NCBI RefSeq assembly: GCF_011764545.1
Contig: NZ_AP022870.1
Coordinates: 3,394,001 to 3,458,000 of the forward strand
Source: Phytohabitans flavus
Lineage (GTDB): Bacteria; Actinomycetota; Actinomycetes; Mycobacteriales; Micromonosporaceae
DNA length: 64,000 bases
Direction: 5' to 3'
Below are positions 18,371 through 27,745 of the stretch, piece after piece. A program made the translations under genes and the position numbers. Position 1 is the first letter of the stretch. Every line of letters begins with the position of its first letter. Below the pieces are notes generated by a model, which was given only the letters and a program-made list of their open reading frames with translations, was not told the origin of the DNA and made no database searches.

Positions 18371-19075
18371 ATGCGATGGAACATCCCGGCCGGCGTCCTA
18401 ATGGCGCTGGCCTTTCTGATACCGGCGGCACCGGCGGCGGCTCAAACCGAACCGTCCGGGCTGGACGAGGCCTGCCAAACGGTTGAGCGCAAGGTGTACA
18501 AGGATATCCGCGAGCTTGTCACCATCGACCTGGATACCGCCACCGATGTACAGGTGCGGGTGTTGGCCAACCAGATCCTGGCCGCGGCAAACGCCGACTC
18601 GTTGCCCATTTTGCCTCGCGTAATACAGGAGCGGCTGGACGGCACTGCGGATGATCTCCGCGCATTCCTCAAGGCGGACGTGCAGAAAGCCTGGGCAACG
18701 GATCTGCGGATCACGGTGGTCCGGACGTTGACGGGCGCTGGTCCCAACGTGAAGGCGGCCGCGCAAAAGGTGCTCGACGACGGGACCATCGATGCCTTCC
18801 TGGCTTACCTGAACAACGGCCTGTACGACGCACGTGCGCTTGACTGCGCGTCTCAGCCCACACCGACACCGAGCGCCACGCCCAGCGCCACGGCGACCGT
18901 CGTACCGACCCCTGCTTCCTCCGCCAGCGTGGGTGCCCCCGGCGGCGAGGGCGGTGGGCTGGCCGTGACCGGTGCCGACACCGCGACCGTGGCCGGCATT
19001 GGCGGTGGGATTCTGCTCCTCGGCGGCGCGGGCTACCTGATCGCACGGCGACGCCGTACGCGCTTCGTGGCATAG
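18371..19075 (+). CDS. Sortase-anchored surface protein with ALF-like repeats and LAVTG signal
   Basis: A 234-residue exported protein. ATG 18371 follows GGAGGAAG. Signal peptide in residues 1-24 (ending PAAPAAAQ). Residues about 60-155 look like two ALF-type helical repeats (DDLRAFLKADVQKAWATDLR is typical). A Thr/Pro/Ser stalk (TPTPSATPSATATVVPTP) leads to LAVTG at residues 197-201, a membrane helix and the positive tail RRRRTR. LAxTG is the motif used by class E sortases of high-GC actinobacteria, so the protein is predicted to be covalently wall-linked. Its function is unknown. A strong hairpin follows the stop. Confidence 0.85.
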   Translation: MRWNIPAGVLMALAFLIPAAPAAAQTEPSGLDEACQTVERKVYKDIRELVTIDLDTATDVQVRVLANQILAAANADSLPILPRVIQERLDGTADDLRAFLKADVQKAWATDLRITVVRTLTGAGPNVKAAAQKVLDDGTIDAFLAYLNNGLYDARALDCASQPTPTPSATPSATATVVPTPASSASVGAPGGEGGGLAVTGADTATVAGIGGGILLLGGAGYLIARRRRTRFVA

Positions 19076-19079
19076 CTCA

Positions 19080-19119
19080 CTGATCGCGCCCGGCGAAGCA
19101 TCGAGCCGGGCGCGATCAG
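19080..19119 (+). terminator. Strong hairpin terminator
   Basis: CTGATCGCGCCCGGC (19080-19094) and its exact complement (19105-19119) form a perfect 15-bp stem with a 10-base loop, four bases after the LAVTG-protein stop. No T-run follows, as is common in actinomycetes. It may end transcription from both sides, since the MFS gene converges. Confidence 0.8.
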
Positions 19120-19146
19120 CGCTGTGCCCGGCGAGGTTCGTCGCGT

Positions 19147-19282
19147 GAGCTTGCCAACCGCGGAGGGTGAGGCTGCGGGAGCGACGGTCCGGACCACCGC
19201 GGACGTCGCGGTAGCTCGAATCCCTTGGTTTTGGATCTTTATCCGCGCCCTGAGGCCGAGGCCGCACTGACTCCGAAGCTCT
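19147..19282 (-). repeat. Dispersed repeat module A, copy 3
   Basis: Minus-strand copy beginning at the TAA of the MFS gene (AGAGCTTCGGAGTCAGTGC), then GGATAAAGATCCAAAACCAA and the stem part GAGCTACCGCG...CGCGGT-TGGCA-AGCTC. The first half is more diverged than in copies 2 and 4. Module B is absent; the terminator hairpin of the convergent LAVTG gene follows instead. Confidence 0.85.
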
Positions 19283-20775
19283 TATGGCGGTGGATTCGCG
19301 CCGGCACTCGGCGGCTGGGGCTTGGTGGAGTGGCCGCGGACGGCGGCGAGCAGCGGCGGGGAGTCCCACGCTGGTTCGCCGCCGAACCAGCGTTGCAGGG
19401 ACGGGGACGGCGGGCGCACACCGCCCAGCACGTAGAGCGCGAACGCGAGCAGCGTGCCGCCGGCGGCCACACCGAGGCAGACCCAGAGTGCGGTGCGGAC
19501 GCCTGCCGCGGGGGTGCTGCCGACGGTCGCGGCGACGTACAGCAGGATTGGCGCTACGAGGAATGCGGCCGCCGCGCGCAGCAGCTCGATGATGGCGAAC
19601 ACCCGCTGGAGAGCGACGTTGCGCAGCGTGAAACCGGCGATGAACAGCGCCGGGGTGACCGATGCGCCGAGGCCGATGCCGATGAGTCCCGTTCCGATCA
19701 GCGTACGGATCGTGTTGGGTGGGACGCCGGAGACGATGAGCGCGACGCCCGCGATGAGCGACAGCAGCCCGACCAGCGCGAAATAGTGGAGCGCCCGCGT
19801 GGTGAACACCTTCGCGAACACGATCGCCGCGATCACCGTTCCGGCGAATTCGGGCAGGTGGAGCAGTCCGAGGTGCAGGGGTGGGTACCGATCCCGGAGC
19901 GCGATGCCCGTCAAGGCGATCGCGGGCACGGAGGCCGCCGCCGCGGACATGGCTACCACGATCCCGGCCACCGGCAGCGTGCTCGCGAGGGGCCGCAGGA
20001 TCAGCAGCGGATGCCTGGAGCGGTACTGCTGGAACATGAGGATGGCGATCAGCGCCACGCCCGCGAGAAGCGGCGCCAGCGTGGCGGCGTCGAGGGACCG
20101 GTGCGGCAGGAGCCGCGACGCCCCGTAGAACGCGGCCACACAGCCGGCGGCGGCCAGTGCGACGGCGACCGGGGAACGCGTTGACGTGGGATCGGCCGGT
20201 GGCACGTCCTGGAAGGTCAGCAGCGACAGCAGCAGCGCCACGACGGCGATCCCCGCGATCACCCAGAACAGCGGCCGCCAAGCGTGGGCGTCGGCTTGGA
20301 TGCCGGCGATCAGCGGGCCCAGCGCGACCGCCCCGAAGATCGACAGGTTCAGGATCACCGCCGTCGGGCGGAGCCTGCCCGGCGGAAACCCGGTGACCAG
20401 CGGAGGTACGGCAGCGATCAGCAACAGACTTGTGCACAGCCCCTGGAGTACGTGCCCGACGATGAACACCGCCGGCGCGGTCGCCGCCGCCGCGAGCACC
20501 GAGCCGATCACGAGGATCGTGGCATAGAGGCTCAGCATCCGGCGCTGGGGCAGATGCAGGGCGAGCTGCACCGACAGTACGGTGCCCAGGGCGTACCCGG
20601 CGTTGGCCAGGCCCTCCGCCAGCCTCGTCTCCCCCGCGCTCATGCCGAGCTGCTGGGCGATGATCGGCAAGAGCGGATCGAGCGCCGCCGAGAGCACCAG
20701 GTACGGAACCAGCGCGGCGACGACCATCGCCGCCACCGCGGGGTAACGACCAGCCAGCGGACCTTTCCACGTCAT
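19282..20775 (-). CDS. MFS transporter (DHA2-like drug/metabolite exporter)
   Basis: A 497-residue integral membrane protein with about 12-14 hydrophobic segments. Seen: AAMVVAALVPYLVLSAALDP with LLPIIAQQLG after the first helix, EGLANAGYALGTVLSVQLAL, GHVLQGLCTSLLLIAAVPPL, and FGAVALGPLIAG, which resembles motif C of antiporter-type MFS proteins. ATG 20775 is chosen because the membrane core begins there; the frame stays open to 20994 without membrane character. Substrate unknown. Confidence 0.88.
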   Translation of the reverse strand: MTWKGPLAGRYPAVAAMVVAALVPYLVLSAALDPLLPIIAQQLGMSAGETRLAEGLANAGYALGTVLSVQLALHLPQRRMLSLYATILVIGSVLAAAATAPAVFIVGHVLQGLCTSLLLIAAVPPLVTGFPPGRLRPTAVILNLSIFGAVALGPLIAGIQADAHAWRPLFWVIAGIAVVALLLSLLTFQDVPPADPTSTRSPVAVALAAAGCVAAFYGASRLLPHRSLDAATLAPLLAGVALIAILMFQQYRSRHPLLILRPLASTLPVAGIVVAMSAAAASVPAIALTGIALRDRYPPLHLGLLHLPEFAGTVIAAIVFAKVFTTRALHYFALVGLLSLIAGVALIVSGVPPNTIRTLIGTGLIGIGLGASVTPALFIAGFTLRNVALQRVFAIIELLRAAAAFLVAPILLYVAATVGSTPAAGVRTALWVCLGVAAGGTLLAFALYVLGGVRPPSPSLQRWFGGEPAWDSPPLLAAVRGHSTKPQPPSAGANPPP

Positions 20776-21110
20776 TGCGCCAGCCTCGTCATCCCGGTGG
20801 CCTCGCCCGCCGGACCGGAGGCCGGTGCTGCTCGGCCGCGGGTCGCGGGCGCCGAGCGCGACGGCTCGGCAACATCCACGGGTCAAGCTATCTCGCGAAA
20901 AGTCCACACGGGCCGACCGGCTAGAAATTCGTCCGCCATTGCCTGCCGTGCCCCGGATCCGCCGCCACCGCCTACTCCTCCTGGGGTGAGGCACCGCAGG
21001 GTTTGCCTTCGCGTGGCGGATGTCGGACGTCTGACAGGCGAGCCACTTGTCCGCGCGCTCCGCAGCGACAGATCATGTGTCCAACGTGTACGGACGTGGC
21101 GAGGGATCTG
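20776..21110. other. Intergenic region before the EACC1/caspase operon
   Basis: 335 bp between the MFS start and the EACC1 start. It should hold both divergent promoters. I see no convincing gene, repeat or palindrome; an open frame overlapping it from 21003 is simply upstream extension of EACC1. Confidence 0.5.
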
Positions 21111-21497
21111 ATGGGCGACGTCGAGCTACTGATCGTTTTAGTACCGGATCCGGAGGACGATGCGGAGACCGGCGAGCGGCTGGCCCGCCGGCTGCGCAAC
21201 CAGATCAGGGAGCTCGACGTCGAGTCGGTCGTCCCGGCATCGCCGGCCGCCGTGCCGCCGGCGGGCGCCAAGGGCGTCGACCCACTCACCCTGGGCGCAT
21301 TGATCGTGACGCTGAGCGCCTCGGGTGGGGTATTCGTCGCGTTGATAAACACGGTCGGCGCCTGGCTGGGCCGGCAGACCGGCCGCCATCGCGTCTCACT
21401 CACCATCGACGGCGACACGATCGAACTCGACGGGGCGACGAGCGCTCAGCAGCGGCAGCTCGTCGAGGCGTTCCTGCGCCGCCACGCGGAGGAGTAG
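21111..21497 (+). CDS. EACC1-type effector-associated constant component
   Basis: A 128-residue protein that matches the EACC1 family (effector-associated constant component 1), known from comparative genomics of NTP-dependent conflict systems as the small constant partner of caspase, trypsin or NACHT/STAND effectors. An N-terminal alpha/beta half (ELLIVLVPDPEDDAETGERL) is followed by a Pro/Ala linker, a hydrophobic helix at residues about 58-86 (DPLTLGALIVTLSASGG) and a small C-terminal beta unit VSLTIDGDTIELDGATSAQQ. ATG 21111 is fixed by GAGGGA upstream. Four bases separate its stop from the caspase-NACHT ATG, so the two are co-transcribed. Its role (adaptor or membrane tether) is inferred. 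Confidence 0.85.
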   Translation: MGDVELLIVLVPDPEDDAETGERLARRLRNQIRELDVESVVPASPAAVPPAGAKGVDPLTLGALIVTLSASGGVFVALINTVGAWLGRQTGRHRVSLTIDGDTIELDGATSAQQRQLVEAFLRRHAEE

Positions 21498-21501
21498 CGC
21501 G

Positions 21502-24500
21502 ATGGGTCGGCGTGTCGCGCTGCTGATCGCCAGCTATTTGTACGAGGACGGCGATCTAAAGGGGCTGACCGCGCCCCCACACGATGCCGACGCGCTGGCC
21601 GACGTGCTCAGCGACCCGCGGATCGCCGGCTTCGAGGTCGCGATGTCGGTCAACGAGCCGCACCACCAAGTCGGCGAAAGGATCGGCGCCTTCTACCGCG
21701 ACAGCGGGCGGGACGACCTCACCCTGCTCTACTTCACCGGCCACGGGCTCAAGGACGACGAAGGCCGGCTGTACCTGGCGACGACCAACACTCGCCGCGA
21801 CAACCTGTTGTTCACCGCGCTCCTTGCCGAACACATCGACAAAGCCCTGGAGAGCAGCCCCTCGCGGCAGAAGGTGCTGATCCTGGACTGCTGCTACAGC
21901 GGGGCGTACCCGGCCGGCCGGGCAGTCAAAGCCGGCGGCCAGGTGCACACGCTCGAACGGTTTCAGGGGCGCGGGCGTGCCGTGCTGACGGCCTCGGACA
22001 CGATGCAGTACTCATTCGAGGGCGACCAGAGGCACGGTGAGGCCGCGCAGTCCGTGTTCACCCGGCACCTGGTGGCCGGGCTGCGGGATGGCAGCGCTGA
22101 CCTGGATGGCGATGGCGACATCACGATCGACGAGCTCTACAGCTACGTCCATGACCGCGTTGTGGAGGAGATGCCCCAGCAGCGGCCCAAGAAGCAGGAC
22201 AGCGTGCTGGGTAACATTGTCATCGCCCGCAACGTCAACTGGGACCTGCCGGCGTACCTGCGGAGCTCGATCCACAGCCCGATCGCCACCGACCGGCTCG
22301 GCGCACCGCCGGCCTTGAGCAGGGAATTGCCAAGTCCGCTCCGCATCACCCGCGCGGTGCTGTCACCACCCTCGCCGTCGTCCGAGGTGCAGCGAGTGGC
22401 TTTCTCGGCGGTGCAGCGGCCGGCTTCGACGCGGAAGTCGGCGAATCAGCTTGTCCTCCGACAAGCGCAACAGGAGTATCTCGGAACGGTCAAATACGCA
22501 TGGCGAGCTATCGATCTCGCGGCGCTGAGCGCGAATCTCGACGCCGCGTCGCAGCAGCGGGTCATGCGGTTGCCGCTCAAGTCGGTGTTCGTGTCCCTGG
22601 TCGCCGACGATATCGACCTCGCCGACGCCGACAAGGTCCATGCGGATGGCGTCTCGCTCGACGAAGCCGCCGCCAAGCACCGACTCCTGATCGTCCTCGG
22701 GCTGCCAGGCAGCGGGAAGACGGTGGTCTGCCAATGGCTCGCGCTCCAGGCGGCTGAACGGTCCCAGTCGATCGGCCCCGGCCAGCCACTCGGCCGGCTG
22801 CCGGTGCTGGTGCGGGCAGCTGACTACCTCGCCGACTGCGTTGCTCGGCTCGATGGTGGCTTACGCGTGCGTACCGTCATCGAGTACGTGCAGGACGAGC
22901 TGGTGAGCTTGGCGTTCGACAACTGTCAGCACGCGCCGGAGATGGTGCAGCTCGCGATCGAGGAGGGTCGCCTCTACCTGCTGATCGACGGGCTCGATGA
23001 GCTGAGCCGCCACCGCGACGAGCTGTTGGGCGCCATCGTCGACGAGATCGAGGCCATGCCGTCCGGCAACCGGTTTGTCATCACGAGCCGCCGGCACGCG
23101 TACGACCGGGCGCAGCTGCCCCTGTCCGGCGCCGCGCACTACCTGATCCGCCCGATGTCCGCGGATCAGATTCGCAGCTTTGCCACGAGGTTCTGCGAGG
23201 TCGCCGTTCCGGACGAGGATCCCGCGCCGCTGCTCGACGCCATCCTCGATCACGAGTCACCAGCCCGGTATCTGGCCGAGACACCGCTCGTCCTGGTCTC
23301 TCTTTGTTCGAACTGGCAGACCAATCGGCAGCTACCGGCCAATCGAGGCGCGCTTTACCGGACGCTGCTGCTTGACATGGCCCAGCGCTGGCGCAACTGG
23401 ATCATCGACCTGCATACGAGTGCCGCGGGTGCCGGCGCGGTCGCGGTGGACAGCGACTTCAACAACAACAACGTGCTCATGGTGCTGGCCCATGTCGCGT
23501 TCGCGATCCACACGCGGTACCCGTCAGGGCGCATCCCGGAGGCCGACCTCATCGAGCTGCTCGACGAGGTCGCCTTCGGGCAGCGGAGGCTCTACGAGCC
23601 GGAGACCGGACCGGTGCTGCGTGACCTCGTGCGCGCGATCCAGGTCAAGCCTGGCATCCTGTCGATGCTCGAGCCCGGCCAGTACGGCTTCGTCCACCAG
23701 TCGTTCCGGGAGTATCTGCTGGGGATCCGGGTGATCGCCGAACGCGATGGGATGGGGCCGCGCCCGCCCGCTCTGGTCCGGTCCTTCGCCGCCCGCCTCG
23801 ACGATCCCACTTGGCGCGAGCCGCTGCTGCTCGCGTTGGACGAGTGTGAACCCGACACCCGTGAGGCGATGGTCGCGACGGTTCTGGACGGTGCCTCGGG
23901 GCCGATCGAGCCGTGGGCCGAGCTGTTCCTCGCCGCGGCCGAGCGATCTGGTAGCACCGACCCCGCGGCCCTGGAACTCGCGTTGCGCTTGGCGATGCCG
24001 GCCTACGCCACCGCCGTCGAAGATCAGTCCCTGTCGACCGGCCTGGCTGGCCAGATCGCTGGTCTCCGGCGGCGAGTCGGCGCCGCTGGATTCGACCGCG
24101 TCGCGCTGCCGCTGCTCGACCACTCGAACGGACCGGCGCTGGGACACCTCTACCTGCGGCGTGGATGGCTGAGCGACGCCGTAATCCGAGCTGCCGCGGC
24201 GGCCTTTCGGTACGACGACGGCCGGCTGGACTGGCCGTTGCACCGCATTCTGCGGACCGCCGGTGCCCCCGAAGACAGCCAGCGCAGGGCTGTTCCCGAC
24301 CCCGGGCCCGCCCCGCCCACCAGCGACGCGCTATTTGCCGGCATTCCCCGCCCGATCGACCTGTACCGGGCCGGCGGCGACGCCTGGCACGTGGCCTACC
24401 AAGCCGCGGGCGAGGCAACCGTGGAGCCGATCCCGGACGGCGTCCTGCCCGTACGAGACGCACTCAGCCGCTCGCCGGCGACCTGGCAGGCGGCCATCGG

Positions 24501-27405
24501 CGACCCGGCCGCGGCATCCGCGCTCGCGGCAATGGCTGGCGGATTCGATGACCGGGACGCCGAGCACACCGACTACGACTACCTGGACCTCGCCCGGATC
24601 GTCACGATGCGGTCCGGTCTTCAACGGTGGACGATCGAGCACCTCGCCTCGGAGGTTGTTCCCCGCTTCGGTGTCTCCGATGTCGTGTTCGCCATCGCGA
24701 CTCACCTCGACAGCCTCGGCGCTTGGAGTTCGCAGCCGTCGGCGGCGCTCCGGCATCCGCCCGAACTCCGGCCCGAGTGGCTGACCGCGCCGACCACAAC
24801 GGCCGTGCAGGCGGCGCTGCTGCGCTGGGCCGACCGGGGCGCGGCACCGAAACTGCTTCCCGCGGCGCTGGACGAGGTGTCTTACGGGGACGCCGATGAG
24901 GTCGATCACGCGATCGCATCCCTCGGCCACCTGATGATCGACGGTGGCGAGACGCACGCGGCCGGCGGAGCGGCGACGGTGTGGGTGCTGGAGCGGGCGC
25001 TGGCCGGCACGCGAGACGCCGCGCTTCGCGCGATGGCCGCTTGGTTCGAGGCGCTGTGGACGGCGGGCGGGACGCTCGGGATCGACGACCGGACCGTCCT
25101 GCACGTGGCTCTGCTCAACCTGACGTGCAGCCTTGCCGGCCGACCGGTGAACGTCGGCCTCGATCTCGACGAGCGGCTCGGCTCCGGCGCGGCCATGCCA
25201 CCGGTCCTCGTGGCGGACCGGCTCGGTCGCCGGATTCTCGACCTCGACGGCCGCGGCCCGCAAGCGTGGACAGGCTGGCAAACCGGGCTAGAGGGGCGCC
25301 CGGCCGCCGAGGTGCTGGCGGTCGCCTACTGGCTCGTCCGGATGCCGTACGTACGTTTCGTCGGTGGCGGCAACAGCCTCCGGTTCCGACTGGAACCGTC
25401 AAACGTCGACCCGGGGGTGCCGGCCGGGGACGGCATCGCCGCCGTGCACCAACTTGTCCCGTGGATCCGGCGCGCTGGCCCGAGCCAGACCGAGGCCGTG
25501 ATCGCCGATCTGCTCGCCGCGGCAAGTGGCAGTGAGACCGAGGCGCCCGGGTCCACCTCCGCGAATACGACGATCGCCTCGGAGTCGTCGCTGTTCCGGA
25601 TGCTGGACGAGGCGGTCGGCGACCGGGTCGCGACGCCATCGCGGGTGGCCCTCCGCGTCGCGGCACTGGTGCTCGGCGAGCTCCGCTTCCAGGGCAAGCC
25701 CGTGCGGCCCTGGCGGGCGATCCAGGACGATTCGCTGCGGCGGCGCCGGTGGCTGGACCGTGCTCTCGCCGAGCGCCTCGACCGGCTCGCCGCGGGCAGC
25801 CCGGCCGACCGGAGTCTCGCCGCCGACCTACTGTCCACGGTGGACGCGGTAGCGAAGGACTCTACCGACTGGCTGACCGAGGCGACCGGGACGGATGTGC
25901 TCGGCGCTGGCGCATCGGCCCTGTCGACCTTGCACCGCGCCGCCGGGCAGCCACCGGCACTGTCCGAAGTCCACGCGCTCGTCGACCTCGTCGCGAACGG
26001 GGACGCGGCCACTAGCGCCCGCGCTGCGCAGGCGCTCGTCGGGTCATACCGCGGTGTCATACAACCGACACGCCGATACCGGCTGTCGGAGACCGGTGGC
26101 GACCTCTGGATGGCGGTGGTTCGAGAGAGCCGCACCGCCGCACCACCCATCCGCTGGATGCTGCACGACGTCCTGTACCAGTGGGACATCGACGATCCCG
26201 ACGAGGTCGCCCGCCTGGCGAACACCGTCGGCGGCGACGGGACGCCCGACTGGCAGCGGGCCCTCTCCGCCTCGGTCACGTGGCAACCGGACGCTCAGCG
26301 GGCCCTCGCCCGGTGGCTGGCATCCAGCCCGGTCCGCCCGGGTGACGTGGAAGCCGCCATGTTGCTCGTCGGGCGCCTGCTCGCCTACCCGGACAATGTG
26401 CCGGCCACCGACGAGGTCGTCGACGCCACGATCAAGGGCAAACGGCGCGTTCGCACAGCCATGCGGTCGTTGGACCGCTTCGACGAATCCTGGCTCCGGG
26501 TGGGCGTGGCGCAGACGATCGTGGAGTGTGCGGCCACGGCGCTACGCAGCGCCGCGGCTGGGTCTCGGCCACAGCACGCGCGGGTGCTGTTCGAGGAACG
26601 TACGGTGCCGGTTATCCGGTCGCCCACGCGATCGGAAGCGACGGCGCAGCTCGCCACGTTCGGCAACCTGATCTGGGCGTCGGTTGCCGCGCCCGCTGAT
26701 GCCGCGTCCCGGTTCGTCACCGACGAGATCATGACTTCCGACGCCGCGACGCTTCTGGCGGATTGGCTGGCGGTCGTGCAAGACGAGATCGACGTGCGAC
26801 CAGAGCACCCGCAGCCCGGCCTGCTCGACGTGGTCCACGAGGCGCTGCTCAGTCTCCTCGCCGTCGTGACCGAGCACGACGCCACACCGCTCGCCGACGC
26901 ACCCGGCATGCAGGGTCTGCTGGTGCGCGCCGCCCTGACAAGTCAACGCGCCGGCGCGGCCGCCTTCACGCTACTTGGCCGGCTTCCACACCTGGTCGTG
27001 GCGGCCAACGGCGAGGACGCCCTGCTCGCGGCGATCGAAGCCCATCTGCGGTACCAACAGCCGGCAGTGGTCGACGCCATATCGGCCTGCTTGCGGCAGA
27101 TCCCATACGTATACGGCACCGGTCTCGCCGACGTCCTCATCACGCGGATGGCCACAACGACCAACGAGACGGTCCTTGTCCACTTGGCCCGCGTGCTCCG
27201 CGCCCATATGGAGGACCCGACCTGTACCGGTGCGGAACTCCAGCGAGCGCGCCAGGCCCTGCGGACCTTCCCAGGTGCCCCCGGGCACCGATTCCCCGTC
27301 TATGCGACCGGTATCGGCACCATCGACGATCCACGCGACTGGCTCTACGACGAGCAAAACGTCAATTCCACCCTCCGGCGCCTGCTGTACAGCCGGAATG
27401 TCTGA
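21502..27405 (+). CDS. Caspase-NACHT STAND protein (predicted conflict/immunity effector)
   Basis: A 1967-residue intact protein. Residues 1-245: caspase (C14) protease with catalytic His81 in LLYFTGHGLKDD and Cys131 in LILDCCYSGAY, plus DLDGDGDITIDELYSYV (about 200-216). Residues about 395-560: NACHT NTPase with Walker A GLPGSGKT (400-407), Walker B LLIDGLDEL (493-501) and a sensor-like FVITSR. A winged-helix region ends with YGFVHQSFREYL. The remaining about 1200 residues form a long helical, repeat-like region with no named domain, the likely sensor. A GGAGGAG box precedes ATG 21502. Expected logic from STAND biology: ligand-driven oligomerisation activates the protease, which could kill or arrest the infected cell. 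The trigger and substrates are unknown. All catalytic and nucleotide-binding motifs are intact. Confidence 0.95.
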   Translation: MGRRVALLIASYLYEDGDLKGLTAPPHDADALADVLSDPRIAGFEVAMSVNEPHHQVGERIGAFYRDSGRDDLTLLYFTGHGLKDDEGRLYLATTNTRRDNLLFTALLAEHIDKALESSPSRQKVLILDCCYSGAYPAGRAVKAGGQVHTLERFQGRGRAVLTASDTMQYSFEGDQRHGEAAQSVFTRHLVAGLRDGSADLDGDGDITIDELYSYVHDRVVEEMPQQRPKKQDSVLGNIVIARNVNWDLPAYLRSSIHSPIATDRLGAPPALSRELPSPLRITRAVLSPPSPSSEVQRVAFSAVQRPASTRKSANQLVLRQAQQEYLGTVKYAWRAIDLAALSANLDAASQQRVMRLPLKSVFVSLVADDIDLADADKVHADGVSLDEAAAKHRLLIVLGLPGSGKTVVCQWLALQAAERSQSIGPGQPLGRLPVLVRAADYLADCVARLDGGLRVRTVIEYVQDELVSLAFDNCQHAPEMVQLAIEEGRLYLLIDGLDELSRHRDELLGAIVDEIEAMPSGNRFVITSRRHAYDRAQLPLSGAAHYLIRPMSADQIRSFATRFCEVAVPDEDPAPLLDAILDHESPARYLAETPLVLVSLCSNWQTNRQLPANRGALYRTLLLDMAQRWRNWIIDLHTSAAGAGAVAVDSDFNNNNVLMVLAHVAFAIHTRYPSGRIPEADLIELLDEVAFGQRRLYEPETGPVLRDLVRAIQVKPGILSMLEPGQYGFVHQSFREYLLGIRVIAERDGMGPRPPALVRSFAARLDDPTWREPLLLALDECEPDTREAMVATVLDGASGPIEPWAELFLAAAERSGSTDPAALELALRLAMPAYATAVEDQSLSTGLAGQIAGLRRRVGAAGFDRVALPLLDHSNGPALGHLYLRRGWLSDAVIRAAAAAFRYDDGRLDWPLHRILRTAGAPEDSQRRAVPDPGPAPPTSDALFAGIPRPIDLYRAGGDAWHVAYQAAGEATVEPIPDGVLPVRDALSRSPATWQAAIGDPAAASALAAMAGGFDDRDAEHTDYDYLDLARIVTMRSGLQRWTIEHLASEVVPRFGVSDVVFAIATHLDSLGAWSSQPSAALRHPPELRPEWLTAPTTTAVQAALLRWADRGAAPKLLPAALDEVSYGDADEVDHAIASLGHLMIDGGETHAAGGAATVWVLERALAGTRDAALRAMAAWFEALWTAGGTLGIDDRTVLHVALLNLTCSLAGRPVNVGLDLDERLGSGAAMPPVLVADRLGRRILDLDGRGPQAWTGWQTGLEGRPAAEVLAVAYWLVRMPYVRFVGGGNSLRFRLEPSNVDPGVPAGDGIAAVHQLVPWIRRAGPSQTEAVIADLLAAASGSETEAPGSTSANTTIASESSLFRMLDEAVGDRVATPSRVALRVAALVLGELRFQGKPVRPWRAIQDDSLRRRRWLDRALAERLDRLAAGSPADRSLAADLLSTVDAVAKDSTDWLTEATGTDVLGAGASALSTLHRAAGQPPALSEVHALVDLVANGDAATSARAAQALVGSYRGVIQPTRRYRLSETGGDLWMAVVRESRTAAPPIRWMLHDVLYQWDIDDPDEVARLANTVGGDGTPDWQRALSASVTWQPDAQRALARWLASSPVRPGDVEAAMLLVGRLLAYPDNVPATDEVVDATIKGKRRVRTAMRSLDRFDESWLRVGVAQTIVECAATALRSAAAGSRPQHARVLFEERTVPVIRSPTRSEATAQLATFGNLIWASVAAPADAASRFVTDEIMTSDAATLLADWLAVVQDEIDVRPEHPQPGLLDVVHEALLSLLAVVTEHDATPLADAPGMQGLLVRAALTSQRAGAAAFTLLGRLPHLVVAANGEDALLAAIEAHLRYQQPAVVDAISACLRQIPYVYGTGLADVLITRMATTTNETVLVHLARVLRAHMEDPTCTGAELQRARQALRTFPGAPGHRFPVYATGIGTIDDPRDWLYDEQNVNSTLRRLLYSRNV

Positions 27406-27409
27406 CACC

Positions 27410-27742
27410 TCAGGCGTCGAGATACATCCGATAACGGAAGCGCATCTCATCCTTGATCTCCTCGTCCGGCTCGCCCCAGCCCGAATAGAGAATCGTCCCG
27501 TAGTCGCGCAGGTCGATTATCTGGGGCGTTGCCAGCACGTCCTTGAACGCCTGGTGCTTTGCCGGCTCTATTTTGATCAGGAAGAAGACCTCGCCGTCGC
27601 CCTCCGGAAACCGCAGGTCGTAGACCAGGTCCCGCTCGCGGGCGACAAAATCGACCCAAGTCATCCGCCGACTCCGCACCTCGTCCGCCATGACCACATT
27701 GCACCACCGCACCCCGGCGAACGGAACCGCCTTGTCGGCCAA
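27410..27742 (-). CDS. Small hypothetical protein downstream of the NB-ARC regulator
   Basis: Up to 110 residues, unknown family. It has a compact, mixed alpha/beta look: DLVYDLRFPEGDGEVFFLIK, YGTILYSGWGEPDEEIK and an end MRFRYRMYLDA. Start is ambiguous: TTG 27742 lies 3 bp after the stop of the upstream gene (translational coupling), while ATG 27691 would give 93 residues. Convergent with the caspase-NACHT gene (4 bp between stops). Function unknown. Confidence 0.6.
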   Translation of the reverse strand: MADKAVPFAGVRWCNVVMADEVRSRRMTWVDFVARERDLVYDLRFPEGDGEVFFLIKIEPAKHQAFKDVLATPQIIDLRDYGTILYSGWGEPDEEIKDEMRFRYRMYLDA

Positions 27743-27745
27743 GTG

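Noticed and set aside
18398..20770. 790-residue minus-strand ORF
   Set aside because: Overlaps the MFS gene in another frame and the LAVTG gene on the other strand; arginine-rich and without domain structure.
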